Source: Hylemonella gracilis (GTDB taxonomy: Bacteria; Pseudomonadota; Gammaproteobacteria; Burkholderiales; Burkholderiaceae_C). Taken from it: DNA of 64,000 bases. The DNA is taken from the NCBI RefSeq assembly GCF_004328645.1, contig NZ_CP031395.1, positions 2,319,501 to 2,383,500 of the forward strand, in the 5' to 3' direction. Position numbers and translations under genes: made by a program. Numbering within the stretch: position 1 is the stretch's first letter; the number at the start of each line of letters is the position of its first letter. Under the pieces are notes generated by a model, which saw only the letters and a program-made list of their open reading frames with translations, made no database searches and had not been told where the DNA came from. Positions 1-8,351 of this stretch are shown piece after piece.

Positions 1-2
1 CG

Positions 3-854
3 GTGCGCGACCGCTACAGTGCGCTGGAAGGACCGCGCGTGATGGCGCTCGGCCTGTCGGGCCTGGGCGTGGTGGCCCTGCTCGCGCCGCTGCTCGGCGC
101 CGTGATGACGCAGTACGCCAGCTGGCGCTGGGCCCTGGCCTGCATGACGGCCTACGCGCTGGTGGTGCTGGTCTGGTGCGCCTGGCGCTTCCCCGAGACC
201 CGGCCTGCCACCCCTCCCAAGGGCGCGCAAGGCGGCGCGCGCGAGGTACTGCGCAATGCGAATTTCTGGGCCTGGAGCAGCCTCACGGCGGCGACCTACG
301 GCGGCATCTTTTGTTTCCTGCTGCTGTCGCCCATGGTCTACGTGGAGCGCTTGGGCCTCAGTCCACTGGCCTATGGCTGGATACCGGCCAGTGGTTCGCT
401 GGTCTACACCTTTAGCACCGCCTGGTGTCGCCATCTGTTGCACCGGCGCACAGCGGTGCGCTGCGTTCAGCTCGGGGCCGGGTTCAGCCTGGCCGGTGCC
501 GCGCTGCAGTTGGCAGGCGCGGTCTGGTGGCCGGACCGCATGGTGCCGCTGCTGCTTGGACACTGGGTCTACGTGGTCGGTCATGGTTTCCACCAGCCGT
601 GCTCGCAGGCGGGCGCGGTGAGCGACTTACCGCAGGCGGCCGGGCGCGCCGTGGCCTGGTCCGGTTTCATCACCATGGCGGTGGCCTTTGCCCTGGGGCA
701 GGCCGTGGCGCATTTCTCGCATGGGATCGATGGGGTGGGGCAGGGCGTCCTGACCGGTACCTGGCCCGTCGCCCTGCCCATGGCCCTGGCGGGCCTGTGC
801 ATCTGGTTGATCACGCGCTGCTGGCTTGCGCGCGTGCAACTTGCCACGCAGTAA
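3..854 (+). CDS. MFS drug-efflux transporter, 3' portion (5' end outside window)
   Basis: The frame is open from the window edge, so this is the C-terminal two thirds of a major facilitator superfamily transporter of the inner membrane. The visible 283 residues are highly hydrophobic, with about eight membrane segments (for example near residues 15-35, 42-58, 92-112 and 245-270). The opening residues RDRYSALEGPRVMA resemble the segment after the third helix of Bcr/CflA-type drug:proton antiporters, where a VRD-like motif precedes an acidic stretch. The first GTG codon is therefore probably an internal Val and not the start. The gene ends 65 bases from a convergent chemoreceptor gene. The substrate cannot be read from the sequence. 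Bcr/CflA is the best family guess; another DHA1 family is possible. Confidence 0.75.
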   Translation: MRDRYSALEGPRVMALGLSGLGVVALLAPLLGAVMTQYASWRWALACMTAYALVVLVWCAWRFPETRPATPPKGAQGGAREVLRNANFWAWSSLTAATYGGIFCFLLLSPMVYVERLGLSPLAYGWIPASGSLVYTFSTAWCRHLLHRRTAVRCVQLGAGFSLAGAALQLAGAVWWPDRMVPLLLGHWVYVVGHGFHQPCSQAGAVSDLPQAAGRAVAWSGFITMAVAFALGQAVAHFSHGIDGVGQGVLTGTWPVALPMALAGLCIWLITRCWLARVQLATQ

Positions 855-919
855 TTGCACGGCCGAGAACCCGGGAACCTGAAAACTACGCGTCTTTGCG
901 TGGCATGCGGATTGCCGAT

Positions 920-2463
920 TCAGCGTGACAGTCGGAAACTGGCCACGGTCTGCACCAGATCATTGGCCTGCTCGCGCAGCCCTTGCGCCGCCGCGGCAGA
1001 CTGTTCCACCAGGGCGGCATTCTGTTGAGTCATCTGGTCCAGGTGGTGCACGGCCTGGCCGATTTCTCCCAGAGTGTGCGCCTGCGCGGCGCTGGAACTG
1101 GAGATGTGGGTGATGATCTGCGTGACCTGGTTGACGCTGCGCACCACCTCGCCCATGGTTTCGCCGGTTTCACTCACTAGGCGGCTGCCGCCATCCACGC
1201 GCTCGATGGAGGCGGAGATCAGTGACTTGATCGTGCGCGCGGCCTCGGCCGAGCGCTGGGCCAAGGAGCGCACCTCGCCCGCCACCACGGCGAAACCCCG
1301 TCCCTGTTCGCCCGCGCGGGCGGCTTCCACGGCGGCGTTCAGGGCCAGGATGTTGGTCTGGAACGCGATGCCATCGATCACGCCGATGATGTCGCCAATC
1401 TGGTTGGACGCGTTCTGGATATCGCGCATGGTGCGGACCACTTCTTCTACCATGGCACCTCCGCGATGCGCCACTTGCGAGGCGGTCTGCGCCAGGGCGT
1501 CCGCTTGGCGCGCGGCCTCGGCGTTTTGGCGCACGCCATCGCTCAATTGGGCCATGGCCGCACCGGTTTGCTCCAGGCTGCTGGCAGCCTGCTCGGTGCG
1601 GTTGGAGAGATCCTGGTTGCCCGAGGCAATTTCGCTAGAGGCGAGTCGCACTTCATCGGCCGAGCTGCGCACGGAGGCGATGGTGACAGCCAGCCTCTCC
1701 TGCATTTCGGAAAGGCTCAGACTCAAGGCGGCCAGCTCGTCACCACCCCGGGCGTCGATGCGCTGAGTCAAGTCCCCGTCGGCGATATGCGCCGTCTGCC
1801 TGCGCGCTGTTTCCAGGGGCTGTGTCACGGAGCGGGTGATCATCAGGGCCACCGCGACGCCCAGAACCGACGCCAGGCCGAGCAGCGCGACGACCAGTCC
1901 GCGCGTCAGACGGGCCTGGTCTTCCATCTCGGCGGTGGCCTTGGCCACGCTGTCGTGGGTGTAGTCCGCATAGGCGTTGATCGCCTCCAGATAGGTTTCC
2001 ATGGCGGGAATCAGATCGCCGGAAATCCCCGCGATCACGTTCTCGCCGGCTTCCTTTTTCTTGATCAACCCCTCTCGCAGGTCTTGGTAGACCTTGCGCT
2101 TTTGGTTGATGACCTCGACCAGATGCACGGCTTCGGGGCTTGCTCGATGCCGTTGAGTTCCTTCTGCACGGCGTCGATGCGGGCCGACGTCTCCTTGGAT
2201 TTGCGAGTGAATGCCGTAACGAAGACCGGGTCGTTCACGGCCATGCTGACCAGCCTACGCTGGATGCTGACTTCGGTGAGGCCGGCCCATTGCCGCGAAA
2301 GATCGAGCGCGTGCATGTCCACCTCGACCAGTCGGTGGATGCGGCTGTTGAGCTGGCCCACGCGGAGCACGCCCACGACCGAGCCACCGATCAGCAGCGC
2401 CATGACCAGCGCGAAGCCTGCGAGCACGCGGTTGCGCAGTTTCCAACGATTCAGGAAGTGCAT
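920..2463 (-). CDS. methyl-accepting chemotaxis protein, frame broken by a 1-nt deletion
   Basis: This is an inner-membrane chemoreceptor that signals to CheA/CheW. The N-terminal part (start ATG at 2463, frame open to 2065) has a transmembrane helix (residues about 12-32) and the start of a four-helix-bundle periplasmic sensor. The second part, in another frame (2128 down to 920), has the rest of the sensor, a second membrane helix, HAMP, and the signalling domain with the hairpin-tip motif [20 protein letters not shown]. The two parts overlap in translation: residues after [10 protein letters not shown] in frame 1 are an out-of-frame reading of [14 protein letters not shown] in frame 2. One extra base around 2127-2135 restores a receptor of about 514 residues. 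No CheR-binding pentapeptide is visible at the C-terminus. Ligand unknown. The break is probably a sequence error, though real decay is possible. Confidence 0.85.
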
Positions 2464-2737
2464 GGCATGCCCTCGCTCATTTTTGTGGACGTGGTTTGGA
2501 TGAACTGGCTCACAGGGGAATACATGAAGAGAGATGTTGTAGGCAGTCGTGGTTGCGTTGAAAAACGCCCGGCGAGCATATATGTCGCTCTTGACATTTC
2601 AATGTCAAAGAAAAGTCTTGGAGAAGATGGCGCTTGCCTGTCAGATGGAGCAAGGGGTCGGCTCATGGCGGTGCGTCCAACGGACCGTTCGGGGCTGATT
2701 CCCTGCCCGGAGAGGGGATCGCTTAGACTCAAACACC
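2464..2737. other. intergenic region between chemoreceptor and aroQ
   Basis: This 274-base divergent spacer is visibly AT-richer than its surroundings. It should hold the promoters of the minus-strand chemoreceptor and of aroQ. The only clear structure is an 18-base inverted repeat at 2591-2608, listed separately. I see no convincing small reading frame or terminator. Confidence 0.6.
2591..2608. promoter_or_regulatory. perfect 8-bp-arm palindrome, operator-like
   Basis: TTGACATT-TC-AATGTCAA has two perfectly complementary 8-base arms around a 2-base centre. Each arm begins with TTGACA, identical to the sigma70 -35 consensus, so a divergent pair of -35 elements would overlap an operator here. 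It lies in the spacer between the chemoreceptor and aroQ. The binding protein is unknown. It is not an FNR box, because the spacing between TTGAC and GTCAA is eight bases instead of four. Confidence 0.45.
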
Positions 2738-3271
2738 ATGAAAACCCTCTACGTCTTCAATGGTCCCAACCTCAACCTGCTGGGCACGCGCGAGCCGGGC
2801 ATCTACGGCGCGCAGACCCTGGCCGATGTGCAGGCCCTGTGCGAACGCGCGGCGGCCCAGCATGGGTTGAAGCTGGATTTTCGTCAAACCAACCACGAAG
2901 GTGCGCTGGTCGATTGGCTGCACGAAGCCGGGCGGGCTCAGGCCCAGGGCACCGCCATCGGCGTGGTGCTCAACGCCGGCGCGTACACCCACACCAGCAT
3001 CGCCCTGCACGACGCGATCAAGGGCGCGGGTGTGCGCCTGATCGAGCTGCACATCAGCAACGTCCATGCCCGCGAGGCCTTCCGCCACCACAGCTACATC
3101 AGCCCCGTGGCCTCGGCCGTGATGGCGGGCTTTGGCGTGGGCGGTTATGCCTTGGCCATCGATGGCCTGGTGATGCAACATCGCGCCAGCGAGGCTGTGG
3201 TGCGCGAGGGCCGCGCGCTCGAAGCACCGGCTGCGCCCGAGGGCGTCGCGCGCCTGCCGTCCAAGGACTGA
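2738..3271 (+). CDS. aroQ: 3-dehydroquinate dehydratase, type II
   Basis: This cytosolic enzyme converts 3-dehydroquinate to 3-dehydroshikimate, the third step of the shikimate pathway. The family signature NGPNLNLLGTREPGIYG is at residues 8-24, including catalytic Arg18 and Tyr23. The substrate-binding QTNHEG stretch, the NAGAYTHTS loop and the catalytic-His segment ELHISNVHARE all follow in the usual order. The protein has 177 residues; the family core is about 145-150, so the last 25-30 residues (Ala/Glu-rich) form an unusual but poorly conserved-looking tail. It is monocistronic and ends 19 bases from the convergent andR gene. Confidence 0.95.
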   Translation: MKTLYVFNGPNLNLLGTREPGIYGAQTLADVQALCERAAAQHGLKLDFRQTNHEGALVDWLHEAGRAQAQGTAIGVVLNAGAYTHTSIALHDAIKGAGVRLIELHISNVHAREAFRHHSYISPVASAVMAGFGVGGYALAIDGLVMQHRASEAVVREGRALEAPAAPEGVARLPSKD

Positions 3272-3290
3272 GCGCACAGACTCGCCTCGG

Positions 3291-4343
3291 TCAGCGCCGC
3301 GCCGTCAGCGTGACCGAAGGCGGCACGCCATAACGTCGGCGATAAGCCTGGGCGAAACGCCCCAGGTGAGTGAAGCCGCAATCGAAGGCGATGGTGGCGA
3401 CGGACGTCGTCTCCTGGGCTGCCCCGTTCCTCGGTTCGCTTGCCCCGGCGCGCAGCAGAGCGTGGGCACGTTCCAGGCGCAGGGCCTGCAGGTGCTGCAT
3501 GGGGCTGGTGGCGCGAAAGCGCTTGAAGGCTTCCAGCAGAGTGCGCGTGGGCGTGCCGGCCGCCGTGGCGATGTCGACCAGGCGCAGGGCCGAGCCCGCG
3601 TGTTCTTCCATGTAGCGTTCGGCGCGCAGCACGCAGGCCGGCGCGATGCCCGTGATCTGCAGGTTGGCGTCGTGCGTGTCCGCGCCCAGGCCCTGGCCTT
3701 CGTGCAGCAGATGCACCAGGAGGCGTTCCATCTCGACGGCGACCAAGGGATGGCGCCGTGCCGTGTCCAGTAGCGCGGGTGAGGCCGCGAGCAGGCGCAG
3801 TTGGTCCAGCCAGGCCTGCAGCGCGGGGCGGCGCAGATCCAGCGCTGCGTGAAAGCGGGCGGGCATCTCGTCCAGACCCAGGTGGGCCTCGACCATGCGG
3901 CGGTCCAGGCGCAGTACAAACTGCTCGCAATCCGGAGACAGATCGGCCAGGAAGGAATGACCCGGCGCGCAGATGACGCCGCTGCGGGTGCTGGCCGTCA
4001 GGGTCTGGCCGGCGCTGCGTACCTGGGCGTGCCCGCGCAGGCAGAACATCAGCAGGTGGTAGTCCTCCACCGCCTCCACATCCACCCGTGTGGGCTGGCC
4101 GAAGAAGGCGATCGTGCCCAGGCCCAGGTCGCCCAGGCGGGTGTAGTCCATGTGGGAACGCGATGGTGTCCCCAAACCTGCGCCGAGTGGCTGCAGGCGG
4201 TGCGGTTGCATCACGCGCGAGATGCGTTCGCGCGCTTCGTCCAGGTCGCCCGATTCAAACAGTCGGTGCGCGCGCAAGGCCTGTGGTTCGAACGGTCCCG
4301 GGACGGCTGTGACGGCGACTGCGGTACGAGGGGCAAGTTGCAT
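3291..4343 (-). CDS. andR: AraC/XylS-family regulator of the anthranilate dioxygenase genes (AndR-like)
   Basis: This 350-residue cytosolic activator has an N-terminal AraC-ligand-binding-like domain (residues about 20-220, with the segment VEDYHLLMFCLRGHAQV) and a C-terminal double helix-turn-helix (about 240-350, ending in the typical FDCGFTHLGRFAQAYRRRYG pattern). Domain order and sequence resemble AndR of Burkholderia anthranilate dioxygenase clusters, and the gene is divergent from the dioxygenase genes, as expected. ATG 4343 was chosen because the residues encoded further upstream are Arg-rich and unlike the family. It probably activates the 4586-11817 gene set in response to anthranilate or a related carboxylate; this is inferred from family and position. 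Confidence 0.85.
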   Translation of the reverse strand: MQLAPRTAVAVTAVPGPFEPQALRAHRLFESGDLDEARERISRVMQPHRLQPLGAGLGTPSRSHMDYTRLGDLGLGTIAFFGQPTRVDVEAVEDYHLLMFCLRGHAQVRSAGQTLTASTRSGVICAPGHSFLADLSPDCEQFVLRLDRRMVEAHLGLDEMPARFHAALDLRRPALQAWLDQLRLLAASPALLDTARRHPLVAVEMERLLVHLLHEGQGLGADTHDANLQITGIAPACVLRAERYMEEHAGSALRLVDIATAAGTPTRTLLEAFKRFRATSPMQHLQALRLERAHALLRAGASEPRNGAAQETTSVATIAFDCGFTHLGRFAQAYRRRYGVPPSVTLTARR

Positions 4344-4468
4344 GGCCGGTTCGGTGTTCCAAGGAAGAGCCCGGAAGCAGGCAGAAATCAGCAAGAAGCG
4401 CGCCAAGCCCCGCAGGCGTTTCTTCGTGCAGATCAAGCCGCGACGTGAAAGCCGCGCGAAACGGACAG

Positions 4469-4497
4469 TGCATGCCTCGGTCTGCCACAAACGGATA
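4469..4497 (+). promoter_or_regulatory. candidate XylS/AndR-type half-sites upstream of andAc
   Basis: The 242-base divergent spacer between andR and andAc holds TGCC-N6-GGATA (4483-4497), close to the XylS-type half-site TGCA-N6-GGNTA, next to a weaker TGCA-N6-GGTCT (4469-4483). The two abut with about 14-base spacing, unlike the 21-base spacing of the classic Pm promoter, so only one may be real. Confidence 0.35.
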
Positions 4498-4585
4498 GCC
4501 GTGCGACCGTGAGACTTCAACAATGAGGCCATGCCCCGCCACGCCGACATGGCGCAGGTCGGGGTAAGTCGCAAGGAGAACACTT

Positions 4586-5905
4586 ATGAATGACGTCGTT
4601 GACATCGGTGCACCGAAAACGGGCGCGAATATGGGGGCAGGGGCCTCGGTGCCTGCCCAAGAAGCCGTGGTGCATTTCCCCCGGGCGGACGGTTCGCGCA
4701 CGCCCTATAAGGTGTTCAGCTCGCAGGAGGTCTACGAGCGCGAGCAGGAACGCATCTACCGCGGTCCGGTCTGGAGCTTCGTGGCGCTGGAATGCGAGAT
4801 CCCGAACCCGGGCGACTACAAAAGCACCTTCGTGGGCGACACGCCCGTGGTGGTGACGCGCACGCCCGAAGGCGAACTGGCCTGCTGGGTCAACCGCTGC
4901 GCGCACCGGGGCGCCATGGTCTGCCGCAATGCGCGCGGCAACGCCAAGGAACACACCTGCGTCTACCACCAGTGGAGTTTCGACTGCAAGGGCAATTTGC
5001 AGGGCGTTCCTTTTCGGCGCGGCAAGGACGGCGCGCCCGGCATGCCAGCCGACTTCAAGACCGCCGAACATAGCCTGAAAGCTTTGCGCGTGGACAGCTA
5101 CCAGGGCATCGTCTTCGCCACCTTCAGTGCGGAGACACCGCCGCTGCCCGAGTACCTGGGCGCTGAAATGCGGCCCTGGGTGGACCGCATCATGCACAAG
5201 CCCATCGTCTACCTGGGCTGCACGCGGCAATTCGCCAAGAGCAACTGGAAGCTCTATTACGAGAACGTGAAGGACCCGTACCACGCCAGCCTGCTGCACC
5301 TGTTCCACACCACTTTCAACATCTTCCGCGTGGGCATGAAAGCGCGTTCCCTGCCCGACGCCACGCACGGTCTGCACAGCATCATCACCGCGACCAAACC
5401 CAAGGAAGAAAAAGAAGACACGGCCGACGCCTACAAACAGCAGGCCATCCGCTCCATGGACGAAGGCTTCCACCTGGAGGACGACTCGGTGCTGGGTTTC
5501 GTCTCCGAGTACGAGGAAGACTGCACCAACCACATCCAGACCATCTTTCCGCAACTGGTGCTGCAGCAGATCCACAACACGCTGGTCTGCCGCCAGGTGC
5601 TGCCCAAAGGGCCGGATCAGTTCGAGCTGGTGTTCCACTTCTTCGGCTACGAAGACGACACGCCCGAGCTGCGTGCCTTGCGCATCAAGCAGGCCAACCT
5701 CGTCGGGCCGGCCGGCTACATCTCGATGGAAGACACCGAGGCGACGGAGTTGGTGCAGCGCGCCACTCTGCGCGACGGTGACGCCGCTTCCATCATGGCG
5801 CTGGGGTTGACCGACGGTGATGTCGAGCCGCGGCAGGACACCATGATCACCGAGAATCTGATCCGCAAGTTCTGGGCGGGGTACCAGAAGCTCATGGGCT
5901 ATTGA
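4586..5905 (+). CDS. andAc: anthranilate 1,2-dioxygenase large (alpha) subunit, AndAc-type Rieske oxygenase
   Basis: This is the catalytic subunit of a three-component Rieske dioxygenase that adds O2 to the ring of anthranilate, giving catechol, CO2 and ammonia. The Rieske [2Fe-2S] ligands are visible: C105-x-H107 and C125-x2-H128 in CAHRGAMVC...CVYHQW. The mononuclear-iron segment ENVKDPYHASLLHLFH carries the family Asp, His and His residues. The 439-residue protein resembles AndAc of Burkholderia more than the BenA/AntA type, and is more distantly like the salicylate 5-hydroxylase subunit NagG. The start has a strong AAGGAG at 4573-4578. The beta subunit follows 24 bases downstream. Assignment to anthranilate rests on sequence resemblance plus the AndR-like neighbour; another aminobenzoate or salicylate is possible. 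Confidence 0.88.
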   Translation: MNDVVDIGAPKTGANMGAGASVPAQEAVVHFPRADGSRTPYKVFSSQEVYEREQERIYRGPVWSFVALECEIPNPGDYKSTFVGDTPVVVTRTPEGELACWVNRCAHRGAMVCRNARGNAKEHTCVYHQWSFDCKGNLQGVPFRRGKDGAPGMPADFKTAEHSLKALRVDSYQGIVFATFSAETPPLPEYLGAEMRPWVDRIMHKPIVYLGCTRQFAKSNWKLYYENVKDPYHASLLHLFHTTFNIFRVGMKARSLPDATHGLHSIITATKPKEEKEDTADAYKQQAIRSMDEGFHLEDDSVLGFVSEYEEDCTNHIQTIFPQLVLQQIHNTLVCRQVLPKGPDQFELVFHFFGYEDDTPELRALRIKQANLVGPAGYISMEDTEATELVQRATLRDGDAASIMALGLTDGDVEPRQDTMITENLIRKFWAGYQKLMGY

Positions 5906-5929
5906 AACGGACCGAAGAGGACAGCGACC

Positions 5930-6466
5930 ATGACCACCCTGACGCTCAAGAAACCCGCGGCCCAGGCCGTGACCGAACCTGCCGTTGCGACGCTGGAGTC
6001 CATCACCCTCTGGTTCGAGATCAGCCAGTTGCAGGAGCGCTACTGCGCCGCGCTGGACAACAACCGGCTCGAAGACTGGGCGGCCATGTTCACGCCGGAT
6101 TGTCTGTATGAGATCGTCCCCAAGGAAAACGCCGACCAGGGCCTGCCCATCGGCCTGATCTACTGCGACAACCAGAAGATGCTGCGCGACCGTGTGCTCT
6201 CGCTGCGCCACGCCAACATCTACGAAGACCACAGCAACCGCCACATGACCTCAGGCCTGACGATCCAGAACGTCGACGCGGACACGGTGCAAGCCGAATC
6301 CAGCTACGTGGTGATCCAGACCCGCACCAATGGCGAGTCCTTCGTCTACCAAGCCGGACGTTACCTGGACCTGATCGTGCGCACGCCCGAAGGCTGGCGC
6401 TACAAGTCCAAGCGGGTGATCTACGACACCTCGCGCGTCATGACCTTGTTGGCCACTCCGATATAA
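5930..6466 (+). CDS. andAd: anthranilate 1,2-dioxygenase small (beta) subunit
   Basis: This 178-residue protein has the SnoaL/NTF2-like fold of ring-hydroxylating dioxygenase beta subunits. The segment LWFEISQLQERYCAALDNNR (residues about 25-44) and the closing SKRVIYDTSRVMTLLATPI are characteristic of the AndAd type. It is structural: it packs with three alpha subunits into an alpha3beta3 oxygenase and does not bind metal. The N-terminal 20 residues (TTLTLKKPAAQAVTEP) look like a non-conserved extension. It is translated from a GAGGA-preceded ATG shortly after andAc, and the ferredoxin follows after a 154-base spacer that contains a hairpin repeat. Confidence 0.88.
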   Translation: MTTLTLKKPAAQAVTEPAVATLESITLWFEISQLQERYCAALDNNRLEDWAAMFTPDCLYEIVPKENADQGLPIGLIYCDNQKMLRDRVLSLRHANIYEDHSNRHMTSGLTIQNVDADTVQAESSYVVIQTRTNGESFVYQAGRYLDLIVRTPEGWRYKSKRVIYDTSRVMTLLATPI

Positions 6467-6538
6467 ACCCACCCCCGACTCTCGCCCACTGGGTGTGGCT
6501 CGTATCCCCCAGTTCTCGCAAGGGAACCCTACGAGTTC

Positions 6539-6582
6539 GGGGCGCACCCAGCGGCCCGGCAAAGCCGGTTCCGCGGGTGCCC
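6539..6582 (+). repeat. REP-like imperfect hairpin, copy 1
   Basis: This 44-base element forms a long interrupted stem around an AAA loop: left arm GGGGCGCACCCAGCGGCCCG, right arm running GCCGGTTCCGCGGGTGCCC. A second copy (8272-8316) is almost identical but swaps an A-T pair for T-A in the stem and AAA for TTT in the loop, so pairing is preserved while sequence changes. It sits between the dioxygenase beta subunit and ferredoxin genes. Confidence 0.6.
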
Positions 6583-6620
6583 TTGAAGGGCCTTTGGGTT
6601 GTTCAACAGCACGGAGCTTT

Positions 6621-6965
6621 ATGAACTTTCAGGTACAAGAAAAATTGCAGTGGCATGACGTGGGCGAGCCCGAGGACTTTCCCGATGGCGCGGTCTGGCC
6701 CGTGGTGGCCGCTGGCATGCCGATTGCAGTGTTTCGCGCGGGCGAGGTGCTGCACGCGCTGCACGACCTGTGCACGCACGGCGCGGCCAAGCTGTCGGAC
6801 GGCTACATCGAAAACGGCTGTGTCGAATGCCCGCTGCACCAGGGCCTGTTCGACATCGCCACCGGCCAACCTTGTGGCGGCCCGGTGACAGAGGCCGTGC
6901 GGAGTTTCCCGATCCGCGTCGTCTTCAAGGACGGGGCAGGGCGGGTGGAGGTCGGAATCGGTTAA
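6621..6965 (+). CDS. andAb: Rieske-type ferredoxin of the anthranilate dioxygenase
   Basis: This 114-residue soluble electron carrier passes electrons from a reductase to the oxygenase. The Rieske cluster ligands are C51-x-H53 and C70-x2-H73 (CTHGAAKLSDG...CPLHQG), the standard two-Cys two-His set. ATG 6621 is preferred over the longer upstream frame because GGAG precedes it at 6613-6616 and the family starts near here. The upstream bases are part of the hairpin repeat region. The matching NADH:ferredoxin reductase (AndAa) is not in this window, so electrons must come from a gene elsewhere or from a shared reductase. Confidence 0.88.
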   Translation: MNFQVQEKLQWHDVGEPEDFPDGAVWPVVAAGMPIAVFRAGEVLHALHDLCTHGAAKLSDGYIENGCVECPLHQGLFDIATGQPCGGPVTEAVRSFPIRVVFKDGAGRVEVGIG

Positions 6966-7037
6966 AACTTCGGGCTTTGTCGACCTTGGGTCGAGTCCGG
7001 GTTGGGTTTCCTTTGATTTTTCCTACATGGAGCACGC

Positions 7038-8210
7038 ATGAAATCTTCTTTCTTCCCCGCCGCCGTGGCCACCCTGGCCCTGAGCTTCGGCTTGAACGCC
7101 CAGGCCGCTGACCCGGTCAAGGTCGGCTTGGCGCTGGACCTGTCCGGCCCCTTCGCGGTCGGCGGTGCCGAGGCGCGCGACGCGATCAACCTGGCCATCA
7201 AGCTGCTGGACAACAAACTGGGCGGCTACCCGGCCGAATTCATCCAGGCCGACACGGCCGGCAGCCCCGACCAGGCGCGCCAGATCGTGCAGCGCTTCGT
7301 GCAGCGCGACAACATTGATTTCTTCACCGGCCCCGTGCCGTCCAACATCGCGCTGGCCGTGGGTCCCGTGCTGTTCGGCGCCAAGGTGCCCTACATCAGC
7401 AGCAACCCTGGCCCCAGCCAGTACGCGGGCGAGCAGTGCAGCCCCTACTTCTTCGGCCTGAGCTACCAGAACGACACCTGGGACGAAGCCGCAGGCCAGT
7501 GGGCCAGCGACCAGAAGGTGAAGAGCGCCTTCCTGATCGCGCCCAACTACCCGGCGGGCCGTGACCACCTGGGCGGCTTCAAGCGCACCTACAAGGGCGA
7601 GGTCGTCGCCGAGGTCTACGGCAAGGTCGGCCAGCTGGACTACGCGGCCGAGCTGGCGCAGATCCGCGCCGCCAAGCCGGCGGCCGTGTTCTTCTTCCTG
7701 CCCGGCGCCATGGGCATCAACTTCATCAAGCAGTTCGTCGCCGCCGGCCTGTCCAAGGAGGTGCGCCTCATCACTGGCCCGGCCTCCGCCGAGGAAGACA
7801 CCATCGCCGCCGTCGGCGAGCCCATTCTGGGCCTGTACTCCACCTCGCCCTGGTCGCATGACCTGCCCAACGCCGCCAACCAGAAGTTCGTGAGCGAGTT
7901 CCGCAAGGCCTATGGCCGTTACCCCACCTTCTACGCCGCCCACGCCTACGAGGCCATCATGGCCATGGACGCCGCCGTCAAGGACGTCAAGGGCAAGGTC
8001 GACGACAAGGACGCAGTGCTCAAGGCCCTCAAGGCGGCCAACTTCGCGTCCATCAAGGGCAGTTTCAAGTACGGCAACAACCAGTTCCCGATCCAGGACT
8101 ACTACCTGCGCGTGATCGAGAAGAACAAGGACGGCGTTCTGACCAACAAGACGCTGTCGACGCCGCTCAAGGGCTACCGCGACGCCTATTACACGCAATG
8201 CAAATTGTGA
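7038..8210 (+). CDS. periplasmic substrate-binding protein of a branched-chain-amino-acid-type ABC importer
   Basis: This is a type I periplasmic binding protein (LivJ/LivK family, Peripla_BP_6), 390 residues. The signal peptide is clear: basic MKSS, hydrophobic core, cleavage after AQA near residue 23. The mature start ADPVKVGLALDLSGPFAVGG is the usual first strand and ligand loop. A GGAG lies nine bases before the ATG. It heads the importer genes and follows the dioxygenase genes after 72 bases in the same direction. By context it probably binds the aromatic acid the dioxygenase attacks, since many members of this family bind benzoate-type ligands. That substrate is inferred. Confidence 0.9.
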   Translation: MKSSFFPAAVATLALSFGLNAQAADPVKVGLALDLSGPFAVGGAEARDAINLAIKLLDNKLGGYPAEFIQADTAGSPDQARQIVQRFVQRDNIDFFTGPVPSNIALAVGPVLFGAKVPYISSNPGPSQYAGEQCSPYFFGLSYQNDTWDEAAGQWASDQKVKSAFLIAPNYPAGRDHLGGFKRTYKGEVVAEVYGKVGQLDYAAELAQIRAAKPAAVFFFLPGAMGINFIKQFVAAGLSKEVRLITGPASAEEDTIAAVGEPILGLYSTSPWSHDLPNAANQKFVSEFRKAYGRYPTFYAAHAYEAIMAMDAAVKDVKGKVDDKDAVLKALKAANFASIKGSFKYGNNQFPIQDYYLRVIEKNKDGVLTNKTLSTPLKGYRDAYYTQCKL

Positions 8211-8221
8211 ATGTGCTCCCC

Positions 8222-8240
8222 GAGGCGCCTTCGGCGCCTC
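8222..8240 (+). repeat. perfect 8-bp hairpin after the binding-protein gene
   Basis: GAGGCGCC-TTC-GGCGCCTC starts 11 bases after the stop codon of the substrate-binding protein. There is no following T-run, so it looks more like a 3' stabilising or partial-termination hairpin than a full terminator. Such a position is common between binding-protein and permease genes, where the first product is needed in excess. Confidence 0.6.
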
Positions 8241-8271
8241 CCCCGGGCACGGCAGGGTCACTTGCGTGTCC

Positions 8272-8316
8272 GGGGCGCTCCCAGCGGCTCAGGCTTTGCC
8301 GGTTCTGCGGGAGCCC
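8272..8316 (+). repeat. REP-like imperfect hairpin, copy 2
   Basis: This second copy of the 6539-6582 element has the same framework: GGGGCGC(T)CCCAGCGGC, a TTT loop, then GCCGGTTC, GCGGG(A)GCCC. The T and A that differ from copy 1 face each other in the stem, a compensatory change. It lies in the 141-base gap between the binding-protein and first permease genes. Confidence 0.6.
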
Positions 8317-8351
8317 TGGGTTGGGTTTGTAGCGCGCGGACGTTGTTGGTT

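Noticed and set aside
4517..6244. 575-codon open frame antisense to the dioxygenase genes
   Set aside because: It mirrors the codons of andAc and andAd in GC-rich DNA, has no recognisable domain, and lacks a ribosome site.
7023..8261. 412-codon open frame antisense to the substrate-binding protein
   Set aside because: Shadow frame of a high-GC gene; composition is typical of mirror translation (many Val, Gly, Leu, Gln) and nothing in it is conserved.
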